This document shows positions 1 to 10,790 of a stretch of 64,000 nt of DNA, piece by piece. The DNA comes from Glossina fuscipes. Its lineage: Eukaryota > Arthropoda > Insecta > Diptera > Glossinidae. A program made the translations under genes and the position numbers. The notes under the pieces are model-generated. The model was not told the DNA's origin. It saw only the letters and a list, made by a program, of their open reading frames with translations, and ran no database searches. Position 1 is the stretch's first letter; the number at the start of each line of letters is the position of its first letter. Location of the stretch: the NCBI RefSeq assembly GCF_014805625.2, contig NW_023998630.1, positions 1,237,559 to 1,301,558 on the forward strand, written 5' to 3'.

Positions 1-2600
1 TGCAAGTCTCCTTTCCTTACATTACTTTTTCAAATCTTTCTCACTTTTCTTTAAAACTTTGACAGAGCATTTAATAAGATTAAACTTAATTTATGGAAGG
101 GCAAATCAAATTTACAGACCTTAATCTTGAAATGACTTTCATTTCACTTAAAAACCTTGCAATATTTTACACGTGAAAACAAGTATCCTTTTTTCTGACC
201 TAACTCAAGCTAAACGTCTTGATCTTGTACACCTTAGTCTATCGTATCAATAGCTTTCTAATCATTTCTAAATACTCTAACACCCTTATGTTCACAGATG
301 ATTATAAACTATCATTGGATCTTAACCCTTTTCAACTATTTCTACTATGTCAGGTAAGCCAAGGAAGTATTCTTTTTACAGCCTACTCTGTGAATGAGTT
401 TTGATTAAAAATTGTACGACCGTTCCTTGATCTAACCTCCTTGTCGATAGAGCAAAAATCCTTCTCTTTTTATATTATTTACAATAGAGTGAAGAACATG
501 GTACTGTTCTTTGAAATAAGTCGGAAACAATTTTCAAACGAATTGGAATTAAAATTTTATCGTTAATTGTGGACGTATTAGTTTGTAGATTCGGACCATT
601 TTTGAATCGAACATGTAGGTGCTTATCGCAAGCATTTTAGTAACAATTGCTTTAAAATATCTTTCCAAAATCGAAAGTTGTGAACGTAAATATTAAAAAA
701 TCGTCGGTGTTTTTTCGAGATACTCTCAAGCGACTGCGTCAATTCAACAAAGGGAGAAAATCAAAATCATCTCGACTACGTATAAAAAATCTGATAATGG
801 ATATTCAAAGGTCTTTTTGTACAAATAGAAGTCACCAAAAAAGTTTGCAACGTTACGCGCATTATAACCATAATTTAGGAGATCGAAAGTCCGAAAGAAT
901 CAAAATGATGTCCTCGATAGTTCTAATGTTAAATGAGAACCTTACCAACTTTTGTGACTCCATTTGCATAGACTTCAACTAGTTGATTTGCATTTTCTAG
1001 GAAAGAATTATTCTATAGACATAAGGCGAGTAGAAAAAAGCCTTTGTTAAATGAAATTAAATTTAAGATTTTTCGTCACGCATCTCACAAATTTTATTTT
1101 ATTCGATTTAATTAATTTAGAAAAAATTATAAGATAATCTAATGTAGGACATACTAAAAAGCCCATAAAAGTAATATCATCCTCGGATGAGTTAGGCGGA
1201 ATCAAAATTATTTTTTATCGAAATCGATGATGTGCTTTCGACTGTCAAGCTTTTGAATGTTTGCCGAGTTCAACATTGATGCGTATATCTTGTCAAGTTT
1301 TGGTGAAATGAAGCCTAAGATATACCATTTTTCTTTCTTTTTATAGCTGGCAGAGACGCGTCTTCCACATTTCCATATCGAGACTTGCCACATCATTGAG
1401 CAACTGTCCGGTCTGTCCAATAAGTAGCAACAGTATGTGGGAGTCCTTCGACACTGACTTCAACACACAGAAAAAAGTATCTCTTTTTGCTCTTCAAAAT
1501 TACGTCCTGCGCGGATAGTAGTATATATATGATGCAATATCGAGTATGCGGTTCCCCGCTCCGAGCGGATAACTTCACATTCACACACATTCCCCTTTCC
1601 TCGCATTCGTAACGTGTGCTCTTTCCTCTCGCCTTCAAATAAGAACATATATTCTACCTATACACAATTCAAAATATAAGAAGAAGGAGGTACGAACAGG
1701 AAAACGTAACTCCACATGCGTATCTTTCCTATTACACACCCCCATACTTAGCTCCAGAAAATTTCCTTCGATGAATTCTTCTTTTATTATATACATTCTA
1801 ATAAATAGCAATGCAGAAAAATGCGAATTTCAAGGAAGAAAAAAAATAAAGTGCACTTTCGGTGGAGCGACTATTTCACCATACTGCATTTGAAAACAGT
1901 CAAACGTTTTATAAGCCTTTCTCATTTGTGTTATCATTATTAGAATTTCCATTCGCATAAATACACCCCTGGAAACTGGCTAAATTGCATTTTATTTATT
2001 ACTTTGCAATACACTTAAAACTATTTATTTAAAACGCGGAGGGTATTGTTCAAATAACGATTGAACATAAGTTCGCCAACATTTCTATACTATGTGAGGA
2101 TACTTTTCTCTTAAGAATACGTTTTATTTTATTCTTCTGGAAGCCAGAGCGATAATGATGTGAATGTGAGTTGCGTTTAGTCTATAAAAATAAAATTGGA
2201 AAAAGGAGTACGTGCTCAAAGGCTATACAAAGATTGACGAGTTATCATTGGCACAGCCTATAAAATAGTTGAATGTAAAGCAAAATCAACACAATTTGGA
2301 GAAATTACCCTTTATTTAGAATCACCTGAGGGGACTTACTGTAGATATTTCTATAGAAGCGCCTTAGCCATGTATTTCAATTCAAAAATCCATATACAAA
2401 ATTGAAAGAAAGTAATATCCAAAATATTTTTTTTCGAGGAAGGGATAAATCTATACCTAATACATCTATTTTTGAGTTTATTCAAAATGAAAATAAACGA
2501 TTTGGTCTCTAAACTGAAGATTTCACTTTTATTTTACTAAAAATTCTTTTTACATACATAATGTCCGCAATTGTTAGAAAAGTATCCTTGGAGTCGCTGC
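1..2600. other. AT-rich stretch, no recognised gene
   Basis: Only short reading frames are open here and none resembles a known family. The longest (680-982, plus strand, 100 codons, GTG start) is rich in Lys, Arg and Ser with no recognisable domain. It is close enough to the Polinton remnant that follows for an origin in that element to be possible, but nothing in its sequence shows this. Homopolymer runs and AT-rich spacers dominate. Confidence 0.6.
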
Positions 2601-2641
2601 GTGTTATATGTGCACGTGTCGCAGTTTCTATATCAAAAATT

Positions 2642-2800
2642 TCAAAATTCTTTTTTCAATGGTTTTTGACCATAGAAACCAAAATATTCCGCGCCTGTCT
2701 TCGAATTGAAGCAAAAGGCGACCCATTGTTTTTCTGGTTGATTAGAGTAGTCTGCATTTGCTGTTATAATAGCAGGTTTAGAACTCACTTTCCGAGGTAA
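2642..2800 (-). pseudogene. Polinton cysteine protease fragment (adenain-like)
   Basis: About 52 open codons on the minus strand match the core of the adenovirus-type cysteine protease encoded by Polintons, which is thought to mature the capsid proteins. The match has three parts in order: an 'ANAD' stretch where the family has I-V-N-T-D, then 'KQWVAF' where the family has the catalytic H-W-V pair, then 'GAEYFGFYGQKP' where the family has E-Y-F-D-S-Y-G. Two key positions are changed: the catalytic histidine is glutamine, and the aspartate of the FDSYG motif is glycine. The frame ends in a stop at 2642, long before the catalytic cysteine would be reached. It lies just downstream of the capsid fragment on the same strand, as expected for the virion gene cluster. 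It is a non-functional remnant; assignment rests on motif pattern only. Confidence 0.65.
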
Positions 2801-2880
2801 ATTATTATCTGAAAAGCACCTTGGAAATAGTTCTTTGTAGAGAGATTTGCCTTAAATACTTTTTCTATTTGTATCGTTTT

Positions 2881-3105
2881 CTATGTAAACCATAAACATT
2901 CTATTGTAAACCATAAAAAAGCTGGAAGTTGTCCTATGACGATATTATCTAATGAAAGAGTACGGTTTCCAAGATACAGAGAATATGTCTTAACTTCTAC
3001 TTTTTTAAATGGATATAAAGCTGCTTTTGGTTGTAATGTTTTATAATAAGAAACCAGTATTCCGGGATTAATTTTTATATGACTCATAAACAATTGCACT
3101 TCCAA
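2881..3105 (-). pseudogene. Polinton major capsid protein fragment
   Basis: Seventy-four open codons resemble a segment of the Polinton double jelly-roll major capsid protein. The recognisable part is the run 'AALYPFKKVEVKTYSL' followed by 'LSLDNIVIGQLP', equivalent to the family pattern A-K-Y-P-I-R-R-V-x-V-K ... S-x-D-N-I-F-x-G-Q-L-P. After GQLP the similarity stops and the frame ends at 2881, where the family would continue for several hundred residues. Upstream of the methionine at 3105 the frame closes with no clear match, so both ends are lost. The protease fragment follows 80 bp downstream on the same strand. This is a deleted pseudogene of a structural gene; the family call is from recognition of the motif. 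Confidence 0.6.
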
Positions 3106-3135
3106 TATTGTAATATTTATTTTATTGTTTCCTTA

Positions 3136-3440
3136 TCAGGATCTTCCATTAAATGTATGCTTTACTTTCTCACGTAGATTGAATTTTGTTGCGCGATTCG
3201 CTTTAGATCTCTTTTGTGACTGACAAATTTTCTTTTCGATGCGACGTCTTATGTTATTTTCTCCAGAGCCTTTTTGAAGTTTAGATGATAGCTTGTTAAC
3301 TGCTTTTTCTGTCGAATTACTTAAAGGCTCTTTGCCTCTCCCTTCCAAAATGTTTCTAGTTGGTTTGCGACCGAAATCGTTGAGAATAGATTTGCCAGTA
3401 TTTGCTTGGTGTTCAAACCCAATAAAAACGACGGTTTTAA
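3136..3440 (-). pseudogene. Basic ORF beside the capsid fragment (possible minor capsid protein)
   Basis: The minus-strand frame begins around an 'FEHQANTGKSILNDFGRK' stretch and ends in a strongly basic tail (RRRIEKK, SQKRSKANR), 70 codons of it following a methionine at 3348. Polintons encode a minor capsid protein with a similar layout: a short region with a conserved Gly-Lys-Ser/Leu pattern and then a long Lys/Arg-rich C-terminus. The position immediately upstream of the capsid fragment on the same strand fits that role. Short basic ORFs are easily misread in low-complexity sequence, so the identity is only suggested. No catalytic motif is present. Confidence 0.35.
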
Positions 3441-3449
3441 ATTTTTAAA

Positions 3450-4840
3450 AAAAGACGCGAAGAATGAACCAATACCGCGCCCATGTTTGTCCTACTCGGG
3501 ATGACACATACAATGACTCTATGTGATTATTCCACCTCCAATTTTATTAGAGTAAAATGAAGAATGCACTCGCTTTATGTCAGCCTGCTACAATTCTGAA
3601 TGGAATCTTAAATATGCTCTCATTTATATTGATTTTATTTCAATTCTAGCTCTTTTTTCTAAAGTGAAGAGTAATGTAAGCAGGTGTAATGTAATCACGA
3701 ATATTATATTTGGCACCACCTGCCTTAGCTATGAATATAGAGATATGGTTTATAGTAGCAATTTCAAGGCTGTTGCACTCTACGCTTTTGAATTTGAAAC
3801 AATTGCTTTTTATAGTATCATTTTTGATATTGACATTATTTAAAAACAATTCTATTCCACTGATCATATGTAATGATCGTAACATTTACAATATTTGTAA
3901 ATGAGAACGAAATATTCTTTTCGTAGACGGCAACTAAATTTTTGCTTAATAAGGTAACGTAAAAATTTTCAATGCAGTTAAGCTTAAAATCTATTAAATA
4001 AATGAACTCAAAATTCGTTTGTAATAGTTTTTTATTTAACGTTGCTGGAAATATACATCTTTATACAACCAACTCCTAATCGAATGTTGTTTTCCGCGCG
4101 AATTGATAACATCTGCAAACATACAACAACTGTGTTACTTAAGTGACAGAAAAATTTCTACGATGTGACCCCTTAGTGAAAACTTCACAAAGCGTTTTGT
4201 TGAAAGCGTCTATCATTAAATCATCGAGTGTAATGAGAGTTGTTTCATTGAGAGCATTTTCCAAATTCTCTGGTATACCATTGTTATATTCCATATCCGC
4301 CTCAATAACCGTATTAGGTTGTTTTGTCTGACCCTGATGGTCCACTAATAAGTATAGTAAATGGATGGCATAATTGATAAAACTTGTTTCCTTGTTAATT
4401 ATAAAATAGAGAATAAACTAGGACTTCATAGAACACATCATTTTATAATTATTTTTGTAATATGAAGTAATAACTTTAGTAAAAAAAGGTTATGTAAATT
4501 ATTGAGAGCACATCTAAATTGTAAGTCATTTCAATAAACTAATTAGACAATTTTCTTAAAAATGTTTGAGTGTTCACGAATGTAACTTTGGATCTTTAAT
4601 ACTTTTGAAGAAATTCTTCCTTTTCTTTTCCTGCTACTAAAAGATAACCATAGTGATTACACGGTGATACTTAACACCTAAGCAGAAATAGTCTACTACT
4701 CAATCACACCATTTTCAACCGAAGCGTAAAAATAATTTTGATTTGATCTTCTCATTTAATTCCTTTTCACCGAACAGAGGTCTGAATAAAATGTAGGTAG
4801 GTACAACAGAATTTGCATTCTTACACGCCAACTCTTCAAG
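3450..4840. other. Polinton interior, no gene recognised
   Basis: This part lies between capsid-cluster remnants and the plus-strand ORF at 4847. Short frames are open on both strands (for example 4139-4345 on the minus strand, 68 codons, acidic, no domain; 3646-3885 on the minus strand, 79 codons). None could be assigned. By position it may hold decayed Polinton structural genes, but I see no motif to support that. Confidence 0.4.
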
Positions 4841-4846
4841 AAAAAT

Positions 4847-5476
4847 TTGTGTCTGCCTTCTAAGACAATACTGGAAATCAAGATAAATACTGAGCTGATT
4901 TTATATAATCTTCGTGTTTATATTCTAAAAAACGCACGTCACCTTCAGCACCAGCCGTGTCGTCTCACTAAATGGATCACATATAAAAAAGTGCGGAAAG
5001 TGTGGAAAGCCCAGCGTTTATCAAAAGGAAACCAAGACCATCAATTAACTTTTAGCTTGGAATATTTCATCAATTTAAAAATTAAATGTAATTTTTCACC
5101 TACAAAAGATTTTAAACCAGTTTTATGGCTACAATATAATACATATAATATTATTGATTTTGCCCGTGAGCTATGGATTCATTTAATGGAATACATGAAA
5201 TTAAGATTGGATCAGTTTGAGTTTATAGAACCTGAGAGCATGATAGGGCATCCAACTCTAGACAACATTGAGTGTAATTTTAAGTATAAGAAGGATGAAC
5301 AGTGTCTATTGATTATTAATCAAAAACGACAAAGGATAAAACTTGATGCTCAAACAGGGAGATCGATTACTTGGGTTGGATTTTTTCATCAATATTCCTA
5401 TGTTGAAAGTCTCTGTTACAAAAACAAATCTCGTACTTTTATTATAAACATTTTTTACCAAAGTACATGGAATTGA
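4847..5476 (+). CDS. Unassigned 209-codon ORF inside the Polinton
   Basis: This is the longest uninterrupted reading frame in the window. The first 50 codons or so look like upstream non-coding sequence. From about residue 68 the protein is mixed alpha/beta in character, with hydrophobic positions spaced as in a small folded domain (for example 'FKPVLWLQ', 'ELWIHLMEYM' and 'ECNFKYKKDEQCLLI'). I do not recognise the family. It lies on the same strand as the integrase and about 180 bp upstream of it, inside the element, so it is probably a Polinton accessory protein. Small Polinton proteins with a PC4-like, nucleic-acid-binding layout exist and would fit the size, but this is a guess. No frameshift is visible within the frame, unlike every neighbour. 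Whether it still encodes a product is unknown. Confidence 0.35.
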   Translation: MCLPSKTILEIKINTELILYNLRVYILKNARHLQHQPCRLTKWITYKKVRKVWKAQRLSKGNQDHQLTFSLEYFINLKIKCNFSPTKDFKPVLWLQYNTYNIIDFARELWIHLMEYMKLRLDQFEFIEPESMIGHPTLDNIECNFKYKKDEQCLLIINQKRQRIKLDAQTGRSITWVGFFHQYSYVESLCYKNKSRTFIINIFYQSTWN

Positions 5477-6040
5477 CTGACACTGATGTTCAGTTGGGTG
5501 ATATCTCAAAATCTATAGACGCTGATGTTGACATTGGTTTGTTAACATTATGTTTTGAATTTCCTTGAAACATGTCAAACAAGATCAGGAAGGATATTAA
5601 AATTCATAAGCTATAGTTGAGAATCCTCAAAAAATAAATGTTTAAAAGTAAGTAAAATTCAAGAGATTCACAAACAAGCCAGAAGAAATTTTGTCCGTAG
5701 GCGATTCATTCAAAAAGGAGTTAATGATACCTGGCAACTACATTTTGTTGAGTTAATTTCATTTCACGAACTATATAAAGGTTATAAATACCTCTCGGTT
5801 GGAATCGATGCATTTTCCAAATATGCTTTCGCGCAACCAGTCAAATGTAAAAGTTTCCCTGAGATAACTAATGCCATGAAAGAACAGATATCTAAAGAAT
5901 ATCCAGACTGATCAGGGGAAGGAATTTTTTAATAAAGATTTCAAAGAATGAATGAAAGATTGCCAAATTAAACATTACCACACATACATTCATATAAAAG
6001 CCTACATATGTGAAAGATTCAATAGAACATAAAAGAACGT

Positions 6041-6052
6041 AATGTGGAAAAT
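6041..6052. repeat. Left target-site duplication of nested LINE
   Basis: The 12-bp word AATGTGGAAAAT occurs here and again at 6371-6382, exactly flanking the LINE fragment. Integrase coding sequence reads into the left copy and out of the right copy at the same residues (Met-Trp-Lys), which shows the pre-insertion site. Confidence 0.75.
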
Positions 6053-6370
6053 TATTATTATTATTATTGTTTTAATTTTAGACTAATGAATTGAAATCTT
6101 AGACTAATAAAAAGACATTGAGCACTAGCAACACAGGCTATCGGCTCTAATTTAAATAAATGGATATTAGATAATAAGCTTAGTAGTATTAATAAAGTAA
6201 AATATTGAATTGATATTCTGTTCTGAAGCTGATTGTAGAATGTTCAAAGGGTTAATCGTTCCAAATGCAATACTTCTAGCCAAGGAAAAGTTGAGGCAGT
6301 CGCGGGGAATGTGCTTTATAGTAAGAGTTTGTCCACAACAGCAGATCGGGGGAGAAGACTTCTTCAGGAA
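6053..6370 (-). mobile_element. 5'-truncated LINE fragment nested in the integrase
   Basis: On the minus strand the sequence encodes the C-terminal end of a non-LTR retrotransposon ORF2, recognisable by 'PPICCCGQTLTIKHIPRDC', equivalent to the family pattern C-x2-C-G-x3-T-x2-H-I-x2-E-C, and by a C-terminal segment with Asn-Ile-Asn and Thr-Lys-Leu positions typical of I/Jockey-type elements. The 3' end (lower coordinates) finishes in a run of TAA repeats read on the minus strand, the tail type of I-clade elements. A 12-bp direct repeat, AATGTGGAAAAT, flanks it on both sides. The 5' truncation to about 320 bp is normal for target-primed reverse transcription. Confidence 0.75.
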
Positions 6371-6382
6371 AATGTGGAAAAT
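6371..6382. repeat. Right target-site duplication of nested LINE
   Basis: Second copy of AATGTGGAAAAT, identical to 6041-6052. The interrupted integrase continues after it. Confidence 0.75.
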
Positions 6383-7149
6383 GTTTAGTATCAATAGTAT
6401 CAATTAAATGTTTAGCGGCAATTACAAACGGATAGACTTAACTCAAACCTTACTCGCCAAATACAACAACACATATCAAAGAACTATAAATTAAGCCAAC
6501 AAAAGCAGATATTATAAAGTGTACATAACTTTCCCAAAACATTTCCAAAACCAAAGTTGGAAGTTGGAGATTATGTTAGAATTAGCAGACTTAAAGCGAC
6601 ATTTTTTTAGGCTATGAACCGAACTGGACCGCCGAAATATTTCAGATTAGTAAAAAAAAATTACAAATCCTGTTGCTTACATTATGAAGGATTATAAGGA
6701 TAATGAAATACTAGGATCATTTTATGAATGTGACGTACAAAAAGTTCGTGACAAAAATATCTATTTAGTAGGAAAGATATTGAAGGGGAGCAAATTTCTT
6801 GTGAAATCGCTAGGGTTTGATGAAGTTCACAAACTCAGTTAATTCGATAAAAATGTGTAAGATTACACGAACGTGTTTGCTATTATTATTGTTATTATTA
6901 TTACTACTGTTGCTAATAATATTCAAATGTAAATAAAACAATGCCCAAAAGTTTTCAGTGCGTATTAATTTTTTTGCAAATATTCGTATACACATATTAT
7001 TTACACTTTCTTATTTGTGTGCTTTGATTGCTCATTTTATAATTGTGGATGTGTGGAAATCCTATCGTGTACTAGTGGAAATCGTATCATCTAAAATACA
7101 TCGCTTGTCATCTAAATAATCGAGCGTTTTTTGTTTGCAGACCTCTGTC

Positions 7150-9245
7150 TACTGTCTGTGAGAACCGCTTCTAATGACCCCCTGTTCACCATAACAATAT
7201 TTTCTGTTTATAATGCAGTTATTTTTATACCCTTAACTTTTTTGACCTCCGACCTCCTTTCGATTAATCCCTGGGTACAGTGGGTAATGCCACCTCTAAT
7301 ACTAGTTTTTAAAAAGTATGGAGTTCAGGGTCGCCAATTAGTTCCAATTCAGCGTTAGTGCAACGTATTAGAGCGATGGTCCGATAACATCATCGCATGG
7401 GTCTAGTTTACATATTTCTAAACATAGGATCCTGAAATTCTCGAGCATGTCAGTTAATATCAACACATCGCTTTGAAGATATAGAAGCATATAATCTCTA
7501 AGAGTTTGACACTCGAACGCATTGCATACTCTCTGAACAAAATTGTAGTTGGCCTCCCTACATTCGTGAGTGGACAAATAGTTATAAAATCAACTTTAGC
7601 GGGTTGGCAAAATTGGATCATCAAGTTTCTCGGAATTCCTAATCGGACGGAAAGACACCCTTAGCCCTCATTAACGCAAATTTTTGTGGATTCGTGACCG
7701 TTTTTTTTTAAAGGTTTAAACTGGCTGGGCTCCATATACTAAGCAAATTTTCCTAACCTAGAGTTTAAAAATCGATTTGAATGCACGAAGTTCATAAAAT
7801 ATTTTACCCCATTCTCTTCCATCACATCCTTAGTCATTGATATGTAGTACTTCTTGTTACACGGCATAACTGACAAATTAGACATTAATTGCGTAATAAA
7901 GAAATGAATATCATACCTCTTTATATCGTGAAAAATAATTGGAAAGTTGAATAGCCTAAATAGAAAACTTTCCTATATTCCCTAAGTTCCGCGGTAAAAT
8001 AATTAAAATACGTACCTTTTCTTTCTCACAGGCGTAGCATTTAATGTTTTTTTCTGTGCTGGTTGTTCGTGTTGTGATGGATGCGGGATTCTTCTAGTAT
8101 AACTCATACATATCATCCATTTTATACGGCGTATGAGCAAGAAACCTAGCTATAAATGTGTCTCCTAATAAAACGAGAAAATAAATTCAGTTAGTTACTT
8201 AAATATAAAAAAATTTTATAATAAACTTACTAAAGAAAAGTATGCTGTTCATCACGCTCTTCTTCGTATATATATATATATATGTTTAATATAATAAAAG
8301 ACCTGTTAAGGACTTCTACGGGCTTAAGGACAGCCACCATATCATCATATATGATGATTGGCAACTTATTCTCCATATTTTTAAACTTCGGCATTGTCCC
8401 CGCTAATGGAAATACATTTTTGATGTTGGTACATTTTTCCTTATGGCGGATTTCAATCGTGGTGTAAAATGTTTGATACAAATCACAAAAACGTCCTGAG
8501 GTATGGCCTCGCGTATATTGTACTTTTAACAACCTCTGCATGTTTCGTTGAATACAGTCAGCAAATTGATGTACAAACTTTTTTTGAGGCTTTTGAAGGT
8601 TTGCTGGAGCAACCACTTTGCATGTACCCTTGGAAGATGATAATTCATAAATATTTATGCTGATGTCTCTAACTGATTGGTGTGGCAGTTGGTTATCGGG
8701 CATTGTCGGTCAGAGAAATCAATTCGAGTGTTTCAAAATTCAATGACAATACTGGGAACACCTGCAATTTTATAATAACTCATGTGAGCTAATTTCTCTC
8801 GAGTCAGTTTATCAAACTCGTAAGCGACAGCCACTAATATACACCCTTTATAACAAGAGACATCAGCAGTTTTCACATTAATTGTGGCCTTTCTAGTGTA
8901 TTTACTAATTGGTAAGGATGCATGTGAACCCACAGCAATACTTGCTGATGGTTAATTCGTAAAATTTAAATTCTGCTATTGCCCAACCGCTGTCTCTTTC
9001 CTGGTATTCTTTAGCCGCTTTTTTTAACCTCGATAAAAAGCTCGTCAATTTTGTCTTTGACTTCTCTGCTATTTCTTGCCGCAGCGAACTTCGTTGAGAA
9101 ATGCTTCATTGTTAGCACCATTTATGTTTCCACTCCGTTCACATAGTCTGCAAAAAGCCCCAAATTGAAATTTACGAAGCTAAATTCATCTAAAGATTTG
9201 TCAATTGATATCTCGTCGCTCAATTTGCTAACAATTTTGTATTGA
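7150..9245 (-). pseudogene. Polinton protein-primed DNA polymerase B, decayed
   Basis: Several frames on the minus strand together follow the order of Polinton PolB. From the N-terminal side: an 'RDSGWAIAEFKFYELTISKY' segment near 8960; 'LPISKYTRKATINVKTADV' near 8850-8915, equivalent to the family L-P-x-K-x-A-x-I-N-V-x-N motif; the start of the exonuclease domain at about 8300-8470, where 'IIIYDDMVAVLKPV' carries acidic residues in the ExoI position; a segment near 7640-7800; 'TLRDYMLLYLQSDVLILTDM' at about 7440-7510, the ExoIII Y-x3-D region; and near 7270-7350 an 'ELELIGDPELHTF' block followed by 'RGGITHCTQG' in another frame, the start of the polymerase domain. The palm motifs with catalytic Asp pairs are absent, so the C-terminal third is deleted. 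The frame at 9357-9587 may be a further N-terminal piece. Multiple stops make this a clear pseudogene. Confidence 0.75.
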
Positions 9246-10369
9246 ATTACATGTACCTATGCTGGTTGAAATGTGATAAATACATTTTCTTTTGAAAGCA
9301 CACCACCTTCTCCTTGTGCTTATTGGTCTTAAAGTGGGTTTTGTATTTTCTTTTCATCATAAAAACTCCTTTACGATTAGCGACGTTGTTTGTAGACGGT
9401 CGTTCATAATGAAGGTAGTAGGCACAGCAATTGACGAAAGCTGTCCAAAGCGGGCAACAATGTAATGTTGAAAATGATTGAAATCATGGGTCAACAGAGT
9501 CGACACACATGTGTCAGACCGTAGTGTTATTGAGTATTGAGTGTTATTGATATTTGTGAAAGACATAATATCATGAACCGAGTCCACCTGTTTGTCGTCT
9601 GCTCTAAAGACACTTGCAGTCGTATAGGCGTTTAAAGGAAATTAACTTTAATGATTTGCATTGTGCACTTTATCACTCTTATATTGTGGGACTCAATGCA
9701 TCGTTGATCTTCATTTCAGTTAATTTAAGTAAATAAAACTTAAACAAGGAGTGAAATTCCATTGATGCTGGAAAATTCTAGCTTGAAAAAAACAAATTAA
9801 AATCATTTTATTCGAATAAGGCCGATTTTTGACTCCCTTTATTACTTTGCTTAAAACAATAATTCATTCAGTTTTGTGGTAATGCACCAAAAATTGCGCA
9901 ATGTATTTACGTAAACGCATATTTTTGAAAAACGCCCTCACAATGCAAGATACCCAAAACTAATGTGGCCACAATTTAGCAAACTTAATTTACTTATCAA
10001 ACATTTTATTGTATTTGAGTTGTTTCCGTCATAAAAAAGTACAAACGACCTTATTGTCACATAAAAATTTTCTTTTCTTTAAGGTTCCTATAAATGACGG
10101 TGTCCAATAAATAGGCCTACATAATCCAAATTTAATACAAATAAGTTTTATATTAAATTACTTATACGAATAAAAACTTTCATCATAAAATATCAAAAAT
10201 TGAATTTTTTTGCCATATATTTCTTAAGGTTTTAGGTTATTAGGCCATAGGTTTCTTTAGATCCTTATGCGGCAGGATCCAAAGAATGCACCTACATGGT
10301 CCAACTCGGGGAGGCTGAATCCTATCCCCAATTATTATTACAGAGCAATTCTCACCAAAAAATATTGAA
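9246..10369. other. Right flank of Polinton remnant and AT-rich spacer
   Basis: A 76-codon minus-strand frame at 9357-9587 adjoins the polymerase and may be its extreme N-terminus or a separate Polinton ORF; its sequence has no catalytic motif. Beyond 9600 the DNA is AT-rich with no recognised gene or terminal repeat. Confidence 0.4.
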
Positions 10370-10790
10370 AATTAGATCATTTTCTCATATAAAGATAAAG
10401 TTTTGTGGGAAAGATTATACATGGCAGGGTGTTCACAAAACAGTCCGTTCAACTCAAATTTTTCACATGAATTTAGAGTGACGAAATATGATTTTTCAGT
10501 GTTTTTCACTTGAAATTCTGAAAATTGTAATGTTTTTTCACATAACAAATACTCAAAAACAGGTTTTATATAAAGAGTGGTCGAAAAGGTGGTACGATTC
10601 CAACTATTTTTCTTAGGCCAAAACTCGGTTGTGTACCGCATTTCATCAAAACATCTCGAATATAGCGACTTTGAGATCCATTACGAAAATACATAGGCAG
10701 AGGTCACATGGACAGATAGACAGCTCAGATCGGTATAATAAAAAGTCTGTCTATCTTATACCCTTCGGGTGGTACACATTCGAACCAATT
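10370..10790 (+). repeat. Dispersed non-coding repeat, family C, copy 1
   Basis: The stretch contains 'GTGGTCGAAAAGGTGGTACG' and 'CACTCTAAATTC' (the latter read on the minus strand), both of which recur in reverse orientation at about 31070-31270. It ends in a run of short words (GACAGATAGACAG) and 'TATACCCTTCGGGTGGTA', features common to the dispersed repeats of this window. No coding capacity is seen. Confidence 0.45.

Larger units (their letters stand above)
5660..6842 (+). pseudogene. Polinton integrase (DDE, retrovirus-like), interrupted
   Basis: The plus strand carries a decayed integrase of the Polinton type, the enzyme that joins the element's ends to target DNA. In order: an N-terminal 'ARRNFVRRRFIQKGV' segment; the first catalytic strand 'WQLHFVEL', in which the expected Asp after W-Q-x is His; 'YLSVGIDAFSKYAFAQP'; after a frameshift near 5908 the second catalytic block 'QTDQGKEFFNKDF' with its Asp; and the Glu-bearing block 'ICERFNRT' near 6010-6030. 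A LINE fragment then splits the gene at 6053-6370. The C-terminal part resumes with 'KYNNTYQRTI' and ends in a chromo-like tail ('KDYKDNEILGSFYE', 'VKSLGFDEVH') closing with a stop at 6840. Several stops and frameshifts make it inactive. Two of the three catalytic acids survive. Confidence 0.8.
2642..9590. mobile_element. Decayed Polinton/Maverick DNA transposon
   Basis: Five separate pieces with the hallmarks of Polinton (Maverick) proteins fall in this interval: an adenain-like cysteine protease, a major capsid protein fragment, a basic capsid-cluster ORF, a retrovirus-like integrase and a protein-primed family B DNA polymerase. That combination is diagnostic for Polintons, large self-synthesising transposons related to adenoviruses and virophages. 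Intact elements are typically about 15-20 kb; this one spans about 7 kb, so much of the gene set, including the packaging ATPase and most of the capsid gene, is missing or unrecognisable. Every recognisable gene carries stops or frameshifts. I could not see the long terminal inverted repeats, so the true ends are unknown. The protease, capsid and polymerase pieces are on the minus strand and the integrase is on the plus strand, so integrase and polymerase converge. Confidence 0.85.

Noticed and set aside
1208..1648. Overlapping minus-strand frames of 62-81 codons
   Set aside because: They overlap each other in different frames and match nothing; likely chance.
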